Of a stretch of 64,000 nucleotides of DNA, positions 8,210 to 24,435 are shown in pieces. Position 1 is the first letter of the stretch, and the number at the start of each line of letters is the position of its first letter. Position numbers and translations under genes: made by a program. Source of the stretch: Bradyrhizobium sp. 195 (GTDB taxonomy: Bacteria > Pseudomonadota > Alphaproteobacteria > Rhizobiales > Xanthobacteraceae); the NCBI RefSeq assembly GCF_023101665.1, contig NZ_CP082161.1:4960001-5024000 (forward strand). Reading direction: 5' to 3'. The notes under the pieces were generated by a model. The model worked only from the letters and a program-made list of their open reading frames with translations. It was not told where the DNA came from and did not search any database.

Positions 8210-9480
8210 ATGTTTTGCAGGGGAATGGCTGCGCGCCTGGCGTGCGCGGCGGTGTGTCTGATTGCCGGAGCGGCGCTTGCACCGTCTCACGCCCAGACTT
8301 TGACGATGCGGAGCGCTCTGTCGCGCGCGCTGACCGCGAGTCCGCGGCTGACGGCGGCGGAACGCGACGTCGGCATCGCCACGGGCCAGCGCATCCAGGC
8401 CGGTGCGCTGTTCAATCCGGAACTGACCTATGAACAGGACGATTCATTCGGCTCAGGCAAATATCGCGGGACCCGATCGGCCGAGACCACGCTCCAGATC
8501 AGCCAGGCCTTCGAGCTGTTCGGCAAGCGCGACGCGCGGATCGCGGCTGGAGCGGCGGGCATCGAGGTCGCCGCGATCCAGCGCAAGGCCGTCAGGCTGG
8601 AGGTGCTGTCGGAGACCGCGATCGCCTTCCTCAGCGTGCTCGGCGCGCAGCGGCGCATCCAGATCCTCGACGAGCAGATCGCCGCCATCGACCGCCTGAC
8701 GCCGCTGTTGCGACGCCGCGTCGAGGCTGGGGCCTCCTCGCCGGCCGAGACCGGCCGCGCCGAGGTCGCCTCAGCGCTGGTGAAGGCCGACCGCGAGCGC
8801 TTCAAGGCGACGCTGGCGAGCGCCCGGCGCGAGCTTGCGGTGCTGATGGGCGATCCCACGGCGAACTTCGGCGAGGTTTCCGGCCGGCTCGACACCACGG
8901 GACGGCCGCCCGCGTTCCAGGCGGTGGTTTCCGCCATCGACGCCAATCCGCAGCTGGTGCGCTGGACCGCCGTCTTTGCCCAGCGCAATGCCGAGCTGCT
9001 GCTGGCGCGGCTCAAGCCCTATCCGGACGTACGGATCGCGGCTGGCTGGCGCCACTATAACGAAACCAATGACGATGCCGTGCGCATGACCGTCTCGGTA
9101 CCGATCCCCGTGTTCGACCAGAACCAGGGCAACATCCTGTCGGCGCAGGAAAGCCTCGCCAAGACCAAGGCCGAGCGCGAGGCCAACCGCAACACGCTGA
9201 TCGTAATCGCCGGCCGCGCCTATGACTCGCTCCAGGGCTCGCTGCGCGAGCTCGCGATCTTGCGCGAGACCGCTATCCCCAAGGCCGTCGAAGCGTCCGA
9301 GGCGATCTCACAAGGCTATGGCCAGGGCCGTTTCACTTTGCTCGAGGTGCTCGATGCCCAGGCCAGCGTCACCCAGGCACGGCTGCGCGAGCAGGAGGCG
9401 CTCCAGAACTTCCACGCGGGCGTTGCGACCATCGAAGGCCTCGTCGGCAATCCCTTCACGCTGGCGCGGGAGAGCGCACG

Positions 9481-9484
<4 letters not shown>
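8210..9484 (+). CDS. czcC: TolC-family outer-membrane factor (CzcC-like)
   Basis: 424 residues with a signal peptide ending PSHAQ, then the two repeated outer-membrane efflux domains. Evidence is the heptad-rich alpha-barrel helices (AERDVGIATGQRIQAGALFN; RRVEAGASSPAETGRAEVAS; GYGQGRFTLLEVLDAQASV) with the usual NPEL and LLEVLDAQ motifs. It forms the outer-membrane channel for the adaptor and pump encoded next, and possibly also for the upstream CusBA pump, which lacks its own channel gene. Its stop overlaps the start of the adaptor (ATGA). A downstream ATG at 8225 is an alternative start. Confidence 0.9.
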
Positions 9485-13669
<4,185 letters not shown>

Positions 13670-13671
13670 CA

Positions 13672-14664
13672 TTGGGCAGCCACGATCATCACGGTCACCA
13701 CCACCATGATCATGGCGACCATGCCCATGGTCATGGTCACGACCACAGTCATGGTCACAACCACAGTCATGGTCACGGCCATGTCCATGCCCCCGCGAAT
13801 TTCGGCAAAGCCTTCGCGATCGGCATTTCGCTCAACACCGCGCTGGTCGTGGCCGAAGCCGTCTACGGCTATATCGGCAACTCCACCGCCCTGCTCGCCG
13901 ACGCCGGCCATAATTTGTCCGACGTGCTCGGCCTGGTCGTGGCTTGGGGCGCCTCGATCGCGGCGCGGCGCGCGCCGAGCGGCCGCTTCACCTATGGCTT
14001 TCGCGCCTCCACCATCCTGGCGGCGCTGGCCAATGCGGTATTCCTGCTGGTCGCAACCGGCGCGATCGGCTGGGAGGCGATTTTGCGCCTGCGCGAGCCG
14101 GAGCCGGTCGCAGGCGTCACTGTGATGGTGGTCGCCGGCATCGGCATTCTCATCAACGGTTTCACCGCCATGCTGTTTGCAAGCGGGCGCAAGGACGACA
14201 TCAACATCGAAGGCGCTTATCTGCACATGGCGGCCGACGCCGCGGTCTCGCTCGGCGTCGTGGTCTCGGCGGCGCTGATCATCTGGACCGGCTGGCTCTG
14301 GCTCGACCCCGTCACCAGCCTCGTGATCTGCGCCACCATCCTGTGGAGCACGACAAGCCTCTTGCGCGGCTCCATCGACATGTCGATGGCAGCGGCGCCG
14401 AAGGGTACCGATCTCGCCGCGATCAGGGCGTTTTTGCTCGCGCGGCCCGGCGTCTCGGCGATCCACGATCTCCACGTCTGGCCGATCTCGACCACCGAGA
14501 CGGCGCTGACCTGCCACCTCGTCATGCCCACCGGCACCGGCGATGCGTTCCTGATGGAGACCGCGCAATTGCTGAAGGCGTCGTTCCGCATCGGCCACAC
14601 CACGCTTCAGGTGGAAACGCATCCGGACAATGGCTGCGCGCTGGCGCCGGACGATGTGGTGTGA
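13672..14664 (+). CDS. czcD: CzcD-type cation diffusion facilitator with a histidine-rich N-terminus
   Basis: 330 residues from a TTG start at 13672, supported by GGGAG about 9 bases upstream. About 45 N-terminal residues are dominated by His, Asp and Gly (SHDHHGHHHHDHGDHAHGHG and continuing), a likely zinc-sensing or buffering tail. Six membrane helices follow with both CDF acid motifs (LLADAGHNLSDVLGL in TM2; HMAADAAVSLGVV in TM5) and a C-terminal cytoplasmic domain (GVSAIHDLHVWPISTTETAL). It moves Zn/Cd/Co from cytoplasm to periplasm, where CzcCBA can export it. It is the last gene of the operon; a dispersed palindrome follows. Confidence 0.93.
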   Translation: MGSHDHHGHHHHDHGDHAHGHGHDHSHGHNHSHGHGHVHAPANFGKAFAIGISLNTALVVAEAVYGYIGNSTALLADAGHNLSDVLGLVVAWGASIAARRAPSGRFTYGFRASTILAALANAVFLLVATGAIGWEAILRLREPEPVAGVTVMVVAGIGILINGFTAMLFASGRKDDINIEGAYLHMAADAAVSLGVVVSAALIIWTGWLWLDPVTSLVICATILWSTTSLLRGSIDMSMAAAPKGTDLAAIRAFLLARPGVSAIHDLHVWPISTTETALTCHLVMPTGTGDAFLMETAQLLKASFRIGHTTLQVETHPDNGCALAPDDVV

Positions 14665-14686
14665 GGCGCCACAGCTCCATACACGT

Positions 14687-14773
14687 CGTCATTGCGAGCG
14701 CAGCGAAGCAATCCAGACTGTCTCCGCGGAGGCGCTCTGGATTGCTTCGTCGCAAGTGCTCCTCGCAATGACG
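14687..14773. repeat. Dispersed palindromic repeat, CGTCATTGCGAG family, copy 1
   Basis: Imperfect inverted repeat: CGTCATTGCGAGCGCAGCGA at the left and CTCGCAATGACG at the right, with AAGCAATCCAGA and TCTGGATTGCTTCG as inner arms. Two further copies lie at 41305-41420 and 49004-49087. It sits between the convergent czcD and methyltransferase genes and may act as a transcription barrier. Confidence 0.85.
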
Positions 14774-14798
14774 GCGGAGAGAGATTCGCCTTCGCCGC

Positions 14799-15659
14799 CT
14801 ACCCCGCCTTCGCTGTGACGATCCAGATCGCGCCCTGCAACGCCACGCTCTGCCCCTTCAGGAACGGCGTGAGCATCTCGCGGATCGAGGCCCTGGCGGC
14901 CGCATACGTCTCTGGCGGATGGCCCTGGAGCGCGCGGCTGGCCGGGCCGATCTGCAACGCGCCGTCCACGGCCGCATCGATGCCGCCGCCGATCGCGACA
15001 TCCATCGGCAGATTGTGCGGCTCCATCGCTACGTCCGCGAAGCCCGCTCCCTTCAGGATTCGCATCACGCGCTCTTCCGAGGCGAAGGCGAACGGGCCCG
15101 GCTCCTCCGGCCCGACCGGCGGCATCTTGGGTACATGTTTGTAGACCGCCATCAGCGGCGCCATCATCCACGGATTCTCCTTCGGCTCGCGCCAGCAGGC
15201 GAAGGCGAGCCGCCCGGACGGCTTCAGCGCGCGGCGGAGGTTGGTGAAGGACGCAATGGGATCGGCAAAGAACATCACGCCGAAGCGCGAGGCCAGCAGG
15301 TCAAAGCTGGCCGGCTCGAACGGATAGACCGTCGCATCCGCCAGCACGAAATCGAGCGGCAGGCCTTTTGGCGCAAACGTGCGCGCCTGTGACAGCATCG
15401 GTTCGGACACGTCGAGGCCGAGCGCAAAACCGTTCGGGGACACCGCCTTGGCGAACGCGAACGTCGTCGCACCGGAGCCGCAACCGACATCGAGGACGCG
15501 CTCACCCGGCTTCGGCTTGGCGTGGTCGATCAGCGCGTCGGCAATGGGGCCGAGCAGGTTCTCCTGCGCCGCATGGCGATCGGCCCAGCGCTGCCCGCTC
15601 GGGCCGTTCCAATACGCGATCTGGTCGGCGTTCTCGGCGTGTCCGCTTGGTTGCTGCAT
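14799..15659 (-). CDS. Class I SAM-dependent methyltransferase
   Basis: 286 residues from ATG 15659, chosen because GGGGA lies 4-5 bases upstream; the frame is open further 5' but the added sequence is not protein-like. Rossmann-type methyltransferase motifs are clear: motif I VLDVGCGSGATTFAFA near residue 50, the acidic ribose-binding residue in ALGLDVSEPML, ADATVYPFEPASFDLLASRF (motif II/III), and the FTNLRRALKPSGRLAFACWR post-motif. The N-terminus (IAYWNGPSGQRWADRHAAQE) matches a common subgroup of small-molecule methyltransferases. Substrate unknown. It stands alone and converges on czcD. Confidence 0.88.
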   Translation of the reverse strand: MQQPSGHAENADQIAYWNGPSGQRWADRHAAQENLLGPIADALIDHAKPKPGERVLDVGCGSGATTFAFAKAVSPNGFALGLDVSEPMLSQARTFAPKGLPLDFVLADATVYPFEPASFDLLASRFGVMFFADPIASFTNLRRALKPSGRLAFACWREPKENPWMMAPLMAVYKHVPKMPPVGPEEPGPFAFASEERVMRILKGAGFADVAMEPHNLPMDVAIGGGIDAAVDGALQIGPASRALQGHPPETYAAARASIREMLTPFLKGQSVALQGAIWIVTAKAG

Positions 15660-15934
15660 GATGTCCCCGGTCATTCCCATTCGCGATGCCCATCCTGTCG
15701 CGGTTCTACAACCGCACACCGGCGATATCACGTCGGGATGTCCGGCGCACCCTTTCCCGGAACCCAGGCGGGCTGAGCGCCGCTCTCCTTCGCGGCGCTT
15801 GGACGTCGCCGGACCCACAGCCGGTTTCATCCGTGCGCATTGCGGCCGCATTGGTTTCACCGAACGGCCACATCGGAATCAGATGCCAACCCAATTTTCT
15901 CGATAGGGTCGCCGCTCCTCAAACTGGAAAAGGC

Positions 15935-16297
15935 ATGACCATGCGCACCTTCACGGCATCCGTCATCGTTGCAGCTCTCTCCCTCGGAACACCTGCTCTG
16001 GTGCAGGCACAGGGCGCATCGTCGCAACCCGGCGCGGAACAGCCCTCCACGCAGTCCCGCACGGAGATCCGGAGCATACAGGTCGTGGACGTCAAGGAAT
16101 TGCAGCCGGCGGTGCGCGCGAAAGTCGATGAACTCGTGGCCAACACAACCGATAAAGACATCCAGTCGCTTCGGCAATCCATCGACGCCACGCCGCAGGC
16201 AGCCTCCGTGCTCAAGGCCAAGGGCTTGAGTTCGTCACAAGTCGTCGCGATCAACATCGCCGACGGTGTCCTGACGATGTTCACCAAGACAGCCTGA
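15935..16297 (+). CDS. Small secreted hypothetical protein
   Basis: 120 residues from ATG 15935, with GGAAAAGG just upstream. A signal peptide ends near LVQAQ. The mature part is about 95 residues, largely helical (IRSIQVVDVKELQPAVRAKV ... IQSLRQSIDATPQAASVLKA), and ends with a conserved-looking VVAINIADGVLTMFTKTA. No domain recognised; the alternating helix pattern suggests a small periplasmic helical protein. It is monocistronic, followed by a perfect 12-bp hairpin at 16389. Confidence 0.65.
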   Translation: MTMRTFTASVIVAALSLGTPALVQAQGASSQPGAEQPSTQSRTEIRSIQVVDVKELQPAVRAKVDELVANTTDKDIQSLRQSIDATPQAASVLKAKGLSSSQVVAINIADGVLTMFTKTA

Positions 16298-16388
16298 CAT
16301 CAGACGGGCTCGAGGCGCATCACGGCAGCGGCGAGCATGATCGCCGCCTCCTCGGCCGGGCAACGAGATCCGCGGTACGAAGAGAATT

Positions 16389-16414
16389 GCCCTGCAGCAG
16401 GTCTGCTGCAGGGC
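16389..16414. terminator. Perfect 12-bp stem with 2-base loop
   Basis: GCCCTGCAGCAG (16389-16400) and CTGCTGCAGGGC (16403-16414) pair perfectly around GT. No T-run follows on the plus strand, so it may be a factor-dependent terminator, an mRNA 3'-end stabiliser for the upstream gene, or an operator. Its position about 90 bases after a stop codon favours a 3'-end role. Confidence 0.45.
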
Positions 16415-16475
16415 TGCTCTACTCGATCCGGACTTCCGCAGAGACGATGCCTGGCGATAAACGTTAATCCGACTT

Positions 16476-16491
16476 TGTGACCGCCGTCACA
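16476..16491 (+). promoter_or_regulatory. Perfect CRP/FNR-family half-site palindrome upstream of the caspase gene
   Basis: TGTGACCGCCGTCACA contains TGTGA-N6-TCACA, the exact CRP consensus half-sites. A candidate housekeeping promoter follows: TTGCCT at 16502-16507, a 16-base spacer, TAGTCT at 16524-16529. The site centre would be about 52 bases before a start of transcription near 16536. Which CRP-family protein would bind is unknown. Confidence 0.5.
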
Positions 16492-16501
16492 GATCGACGC
16501 C

Positions 16502-16529
16502 TTGCCTTTAGAGAGACTCTGGCTAGTCT
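16502..16529 (+). promoter_or_regulatory. Candidate sigma-70-type promoter of the caspase gene
   Basis: TTGCCT (-35) and TAGTCT (-10) are separated by 16 bases, ending 24 bases before the ATG at 16554. GGGGG precedes the ATG as ribosome binding site. The match is moderate, as is usual for GC-rich alphaproteobacteria. Confidence 0.4.
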
Positions 16530-16553
16530 GATTGCAGGCGATCCGGGGGCAGC

Positions 16554-18305
16554 ATGGCCGTTCTACGGCTCACCATTCTTTTCTTCCTGGCGTGTTGGCT
16601 CGGTCTTGGCTCCGCGAGGGCCGAGAAGCGCGTCGCGCTGGTGATCGGCAATTCCGCCTACAAGAGTGCACCCAGACTGACCAACCCGGTGAATGATGCG
16701 AGCCTCGTCGGCGGCATGTTCAGGAAGGCCGGGTTCGATAGCGTCGACGTCAAGCTGGACCTCAATGCCGCCGAGATGCGCCGGGCACTCCGCGACTTCG
16801 GCGGCAGGACGCGCGAAGCCGATGTGGCCGTGGTCTACTATGCCGGTCACGGCATTGAGCTGGACGGCACCAACTATTTAATCCCCACCGATGCCACGCT
16901 CGAGACGGACAGCGATGTGCTCGACGAGACGCTGCCGCTGGAACGCGCCCTGTTCGCCGTCGAGCCGGCCAAGCAGCTCCGCCTTGTGATCCTGGATGCC
17001 TGCCGCGACAATCCGTTCTCCAAAACCATGAAGCGGACGATGGCCGCGCGCGCGATCGGGCGTGGCCTCGCCAAGGTCGAACCGACCAGCCCGAACACCA
17101 TGATCGCCTTCGCGGCCAAGGCCGGCTCGACCGCCTCGGACGGCGATTCCAGGAACAGCCCGTTTGCCGCGGCGCTGGTCGAACGCCTCCCCACCCCCGG
17201 GCTCGACCTGCGCAAGGCGTTCGGCTTCGTCCGTGACGATGTCCTCAAGAACACCGGCTACAAGCAGGAGCCTTATGTCTACGGCTCGCTCGGCGGCGAT
17301 GACGTCGCGCTGATCCCGGCCAAGCCTGTTGCCGCAGGACCGCAAGCGAGCCCTCAGGACGCAATTCGCCGGGATTATGAGCTGGCGCTGCAGGCGGGCA
17401 ATCGGGACGCGTGGGAGGCCTTCCTGCAGGCCTATCCCGACGGGTTCTATGCCGGCCTCGCCCGCGCGCAACTGAAGAACGTCGCGGCCGAAGAGGCGCG
17501 CGCAGCCGCAGCCGAGAAGGCACGTCAGGCTGAAGACGCCAAGGCCCGGCTCGCAGCCGAGCGCGCCAACAAGGCCGCGCAGGACAAGGCGGCGGCTGCG
17601 GCCAGAGCCGCCGAAGCCGCGGTGGCAAACGCATTGGCCGACAAACTGGCAGCGGAGAAGGCGCTGGCCGATAGGCTCGCGACCGACAAGGCCGCAGCTG
17701 ATCTGGCGGCCAATCAGGCGTCGGAGAAACCAGCCTCCGCCAATGCGGAGCAGAAGGTCGCAGCCGTGGCGCCCTCTTCGTCCCCGCCCGCGATGTCAGC
17801 GCAGGAAACGACGAAGCTGGTGCAGGCGGAGCTGCACCGCGTCGGGTGCCTGACGACTTCGGTAGACGGCGACTGGAACGCGTCGTCACAACGCTCATTG
17901 ACGTTTTTCAACAAGTACGCCGGCACCAAGTTCGACCCCAAGCTCGCGAGCTTCGACGCGCTCGATGCGATCAAGGCCAAGCCGGGACGTGTCTGCCCGC
18001 TGGTCTGCGACTACGGCTTCAAGGCCGACGGCGACGCCTGCGTGAAGATTGCTTGCCGTGCCGGCTATCGCGTCAACGACGACAATGAATGCGAGAAGGT
18101 GCAGGACAAGAAGCCTGTCGCGACGCGAGAGGATTCGACCCACAGAGACAGGGCGCGCAGGCAAATCGAGGCAGCGCCCTCAGCGCCGCAGGTGGCGGGG
18201 CAAATGACTTGCAACAATGCTGGCTGTCGTCCCGTGCGCAAGGGGTGCCATTTGGAGAAAGTCGCCGATAATACGGTCAGCGGCCTGCGTGAGGTCTGCA
18301 ATTGA
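16554..18305 (+). CDS. Exported caspase-like (peptidase C14) protein
   Basis: 583 residues. A signal peptide (ends GSARA) precedes a caspase p20-like domain: KRVALVIGNSAYK, the catalytic His motif VVYYAGHGIE near residue 100, and the catalytic Cys motif VILDACRDNPF near 150, so the dyad is intact. The p20 domain is followed by an Ala/Lys/Glu-rich segment of about 80 residues with coiled-coil character (DKAAAAARAAEAAVANALAD). Next comes a region resembling a peptidoglycan-binding fold (TKLVQAELHRVGCLTTSVDG) and a Cys-rich tail (CPLVCDYGFK ... CRAGYRVNDDNECEKV ... CNNAGCRPVRKGC). Probably a periplasmic or envelope protease; substrate unknown. It is monocistronic and sits behind a CRP-type site. 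Confidence 0.88.
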   Translation: MAVLRLTILFFLACWLGLGSARAEKRVALVIGNSAYKSAPRLTNPVNDASLVGGMFRKAGFDSVDVKLDLNAAEMRRALRDFGGRTREADVAVVYYAGHGIELDGTNYLIPTDATLETDSDVLDETLPLERALFAVEPAKQLRLVILDACRDNPFSKTMKRTMAARAIGRGLAKVEPTSPNTMIAFAAKAGSTASDGDSRNSPFAAALVERLPTPGLDLRKAFGFVRDDVLKNTGYKQEPYVYGSLGGDDVALIPAKPVAAGPQASPQDAIRRDYELALQAGNRDAWEAFLQAYPDGFYAGLARAQLKNVAAEEARAAAAEKARQAEDAKARLAAERANKAAQDKAAAAARAAEAAVANALADKLAAEKALADRLATDKAAADLAANQASEKPASANAEQKVAAVAPSSSPPAMSAQETTKLVQAELHRVGCLTTSVDGDWNASSQRSLTFFNKYAGTKFDPKLASFDALDAIKAKPGRVCPLVCDYGFKADGDACVKIACRAGYRVNDDNECEKVQDKKPVATREDSTHRDRARRQIEAAPSAPQVAGQMTCNNAGCRPVRKGCHLEKVADNTVSGLREVCN

Positions 18306-18341
18306 CCGACGGACAACGAAAGCGGCGCCGCAGGAGGAGAT

Positions 18342-18417
18342 TGGTGGGCGGTCACGGATTCGAACCGCGGACCCTCTCGGTGTAAACGAGATGCTCTAAC
18401 CAGCTGAGCTAACCGCC
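18342..18417 (-). tRNA. tRNA-Val (anticodon TAC)
   Basis: Minus-strand cloverleaf: acceptor GGGCGGT/ACCGCCC, D arm GCTC...GAGC, anticodon arm TCTCG-TTTACAC-CGAGA with anticodon TAC, T arm CGCGG-TTCGAAT-CCGTG, discriminator A and an encoded CCA. It lies alone between the caspase and GFA-family genes. Confidence 0.95.
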
Positions 18418-18476
18418 CTCGCCGCCTCTTTAGCCCTACGTACCCCAAAGGGGCAAGTGCCCAGCCCTAACGGACT

Positions 18477-18881
18477 TCAATCCCCCGGCCGCCCCGGCAG
18501 CAGGGGCACCGCGTCGATCCACACCGCCGCCGACTGGCACCAGATCTGCCGGACAGGCCGCAACTTGTCGCGCTGGCGGATGCTGCCCCAGCGGATGCCC
18601 CAATCGTCGGCCTCCTCGCCCTCGCCGCTCGTGAACAGCGGGGAACCGCAATCGGCGCAAAAGTGCTGGAAACGCATCCGGCCGTTGTCGCCGCGCTTGC
18701 CGTAGATCTTTGGCGAACCGCCGGTCAGGCGGACATCGGCGCCGGAACAGACCGCCGTGACCCGGAACGGCGAGCCGGTCAGCGTCTGGCAATCGGTGCA
18801 GTGGCAGACCGAGACCGCCTCCGGATCGACCTCGGCCTCGAAGGTGATTGTCCCGCAATGGCATTGCCCGTCGATCTGCAT
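18477..18881 (-). CDS. GFA/CENP-V-fold zinc protein
   Basis: 134 residues from ATG 18881 (upstream in-frame codons exist but the GFA domain starts at MQIDGQCHCG). Zinc ligands are visible: CHCGTI near residue 7, CHCTDCQTLTGSPF near 30, and FCADCGSPLF near 80. The family was named for glutathione-dependent formaldehyde-activating enzymes, but most members have no proven activity. It is transcribed in the same direction as lon, separated by a clear terminator, so it is probably expressed independently. Confidence 0.82.
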   Translation of the reverse strand: MQIDGQCHCGTITFEAEVDPEAVSVCHCTDCQTLTGSPFRVTAVCSGADVRLTGGSPKIYGKRGDNGRMRFQHFCADCGSPLFTSGEGEEADDWGIRWGSIRQRDKLRPVRQIWCQSAAVWIDAVPLLPGRPGD

Positions 18882-18907
18882 CGCCAGCGTCTCCTTGCCC
18901 CAAAACA

Positions 18908-18933
18908 AAAACGGCGCCCGAAGGCGCCGTTTT
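18908..18933. terminator. Bidirectional rho-independent terminator of lon
   Basis: AAAACGGCGCC (18908-18918), loop CGAA, GGCGCCGTTTT (18923-18933). An 11-bp stem with an A-run and a T-run works in either direction. It lies 19 bases after the lon stop on the minus strand. Confidence 0.9.
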
Positions 18934-18951
18934 ATCATGTTTCGCGATGGC

Positions 18952-21375
<2,424 letters not shown>

Positions 21376-21701
21376 GGCCTTTTCCTTTTGCTTTGCCCCC
21401 TTGCACGCAGCCCGCCGTCTTCATGCGCAACCGCCACAAGGTGCCGAGGTGATCCACAAAACCGTCCCTACCAATCGAAGGTCGGACCGGGCTTGCCGGA
21501 TCGGAACTGAGGCGAATCTGGAAGAGAATTTTCGCTCGCCGCCGACATTAGGTGGCTATCGACCCGGGGGGTGTCAAGTCATTGAAAAACGCGCGCCATC
21601 AGGCGCTTACGCAACGCGATAAGCGACGCAACACCGGCTGCGGAGATAAACTTCCGCAGCCCAACTTGAGGGTACAATTGGAGCGCTCCAGCGCCGCCAG
21701 A
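21376..21701. other. clpX-lon intergenic region with one hairpin
   Basis: A 326-base gap without a convincing gene. GGCTGCGGA (21636-21644) and TCCGCAGCC (21653-21661) form a 9-bp stem 41 bases after the clpX stop, without a T-run, and may mark the clpX transcript end. The lon promoter must lie in the remainder, but I could not identify -35 and -10 elements with confidence. Confidence 0.6.
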
Positions 21702-22973
<1,272 letters not shown>

Positions 22974-23431
22974 TCATGTCTCCGTCCGCGGTTCGATCCC
23001 GTTCCGCTCGATCGCTCCATTCCGGCACGGTGGCCGGCTTGAAGCTTAAGTAGAGCAAATTGCGTACCAAAAAAGACCCTACGCGTTACATCCCGTGCGA
23101 ATCACGGTCACTCGATTCTCCGCGATCTTAGCCGATCATTCGTAGCCAACCATGCTGTCACCCGACTATCAAGAATTCGCTAATCGGGGGTCGCCGGCTA
23201 CCCGTGACAATACCGTGATTTCCGGTCTTGGCACGGGCGAAGTGATCGAAATCACCCCGGCGTTGCTGGATTGCCACGAAAAACAAGCACGAAAGCGGAA
23301 CTTTCTGCCTGTCGCAGGGCGCAAAACCGCGTTTTGCAGCGCGCACACGCGCCCATAGCGTGAACACCATCCTGATGGTGCGCGACGATCCCAAGAGGTT
23401 GCCGAGGGATCGCCGTCACACTCCAGTAGTG
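22974..23431. other. clpP-clpX intergenic region with two short perfect palindromes
   Basis: 458 bases without a convincing gene; a 68-codon plus-strand frame (23152-23358) lacks protein-like composition and a ribosome binding site. It contains GTGATCGAAATCAC (23242-23255), similar in form to FNR/FixK-family sites, GCAAAACCGCGTTTTGC (23321-23337), and a 6-bp hairpin CACCAT-CCTG-ATGGTG (23365-23380) about 50 bases beyond the clpP stop. Confidence 0.5.
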
Positions 23432-24067
23432 TTACGGAGTCTTCGCCGCTGCCGCTTCCTCAGCGCGCTTGTCGATGACCCTGTCGACCAGGCCGAACTC
23501 CTTGGCGTCGTTCGCGGTCAGGAACTTGTCGCGTTCCAGCGCGTCCTCGATCGACTTGTAGGTCTGGCCGGTGTGCTTCACGTAGATCTCGTTGAGCCGC
23601 TTCTTCAGGTTCAGGATTTCCTGAGCATGCAGCATGATGTCGGTGGCCTGCCCCTGGAAGCCGCCGGAGGGCTGATGCACCATGATGCGCGCATTCGGCA
23701 GCGAGAAGCGCATGTCCTTCTCGCCGGCGCAGAGCAGCAGCGAGCCCATCGAGGCGGCCTGTCCCGTGCACAGCGTCGAAACCGGCGGGCGGATGAACTG
23801 CATGGTGTCGTAGATCGCAAGGCCCGACGTCACCACGCCGCCTGGCGAGTTGATGTACATCGAGATTTCCTTCTTCGGATTTTCCGCCTCGAGGAACAAG
23901 AGCTGCGCGACGACCAGCGTCGACATGCCGTCCTCGACCGGCCCAGTCAGGAAGATGATGCGCTCCTTCAGGAGGCGCGAGAAGATGTCGTAGGCGCGCT
24001 CGCCACGGTTGGTCTGCTCGACCACCATGGGCACGAGGTTCATGTAGGTTTCAACCGGATCGCGCAT
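23432..24067 (-). CDS. clpP: ATP-dependent Clp protease proteolytic subunit
   Basis: 211 residues. Catalytic Ser in [12 protein letters not shown], His in [10 protein letters not shown], and Asp downstream near [18 protein letters not shown]. The short N-terminal propeptide precedes the strand that docks ClpX/ClpA. It forms the tetradecameric barrel degrading substrates delivered by ClpX. It lies between tig and clpX in the standard order. Confidence 0.97.
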   Translation of the reverse strand: MRDPVETYMNLVPMVVEQTNRGERAYDIFSRLLKERIIFLTGPVEDGMSTLVVAQLLFLEAENPKKEISMYINSPGGVVTSGLAIYDTMQFIRPPVSTLCTGQAASMGSLLLCAGEKDMRFSLPNARIMVHQPSGGFQGQATDIMLHAQEILNLKKRLNEIYVKHTGQTYKSIEDALERDKFLTANDAKEFGLVDRVIDKRAEEAAAAKTP

Positions 24068-24190
24068 GAGTCACCTAGGGTTTTCGGAGACGGACATCGC
24101 CGGGCCAGGCTGCCAGTTTGGCTTGCCGGAAGGGCGGATGGACGTCCTGTGATGCAGGAACTTGGGTAAGAGGTAGAAGGCGTACCGACA

Positions 24191-24217
24191 GATATAGCCC
24201 AATTCGCTTCTGACAAG
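24191..24217 (-). promoter_or_regulatory. Possible heat-shock-like promoter of clpP
   Basis: On the minus strand CTTG (24217-24214) is followed after about 15 bases by CTATATCTG, close to the alphaproteobacterial RpoH pattern CTTG-N17-CYTATNTNNG. The spacer is about two bases short, so the match is weak. The predicted start of transcription would be about 115 bases before the clpP ATG. Confidence 0.3.
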
Positions 24218-24268
24218 TGCGGAGCGCATTAAGGCTTAATCCGTCGGGCAGTTGAAGCTGATTCGCAC

Positions 24269-24308
24269 AAAGAGGCCCAGCCGGCCATCTGGCTAGCTGG
24301 GCCTCTTT
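24269..24308. terminator. Terminator between tig and clpP (second of two)
   Basis: AAAGAGGCCCAGC (24269-24281) pairs with GCTGGGCCTCTTT (24296-24308), a 13-bp stem flanked by A and T runs. In the tig direction it follows the stem at 24336-24374. Confidence 0.85.
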
Positions 24309-24335
24309 GCTGATCATCCTTAATAGATGACTGTC

Positions 24336-24374
24336 CCAGAGCCCCATTCCGATGGAATCGGAACGGGGCTCTGG
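24336..24374. terminator. Long hairpin downstream of tig (first of two)
   Basis: An 18-bp stem with one A-C mismatch (CCAGAGCCCCATTCCGAT against its partner at 24357-24374) and a three-base loop. The T-rich flank is on the plus strand (GGATTTTAG), so for tig the second hairpin is the better terminator; this one may stabilise the mRNA end or block opposing transcription. Confidence 0.7.
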
Positions 24375-24435
24375 ATTTTAGTTTTGACGCGTTTTCCTTG
24401 CGCGAACCGGCATCCACGAAAACGCTCCAGAGCCT

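Noticed and set aside
23152..23358. A 68-codon plus-strand frame between clpX and clpP
   Set aside because: No ribosome binding site and no recognisable protein pattern; it overlaps palindromes better read as regulatory DNA.
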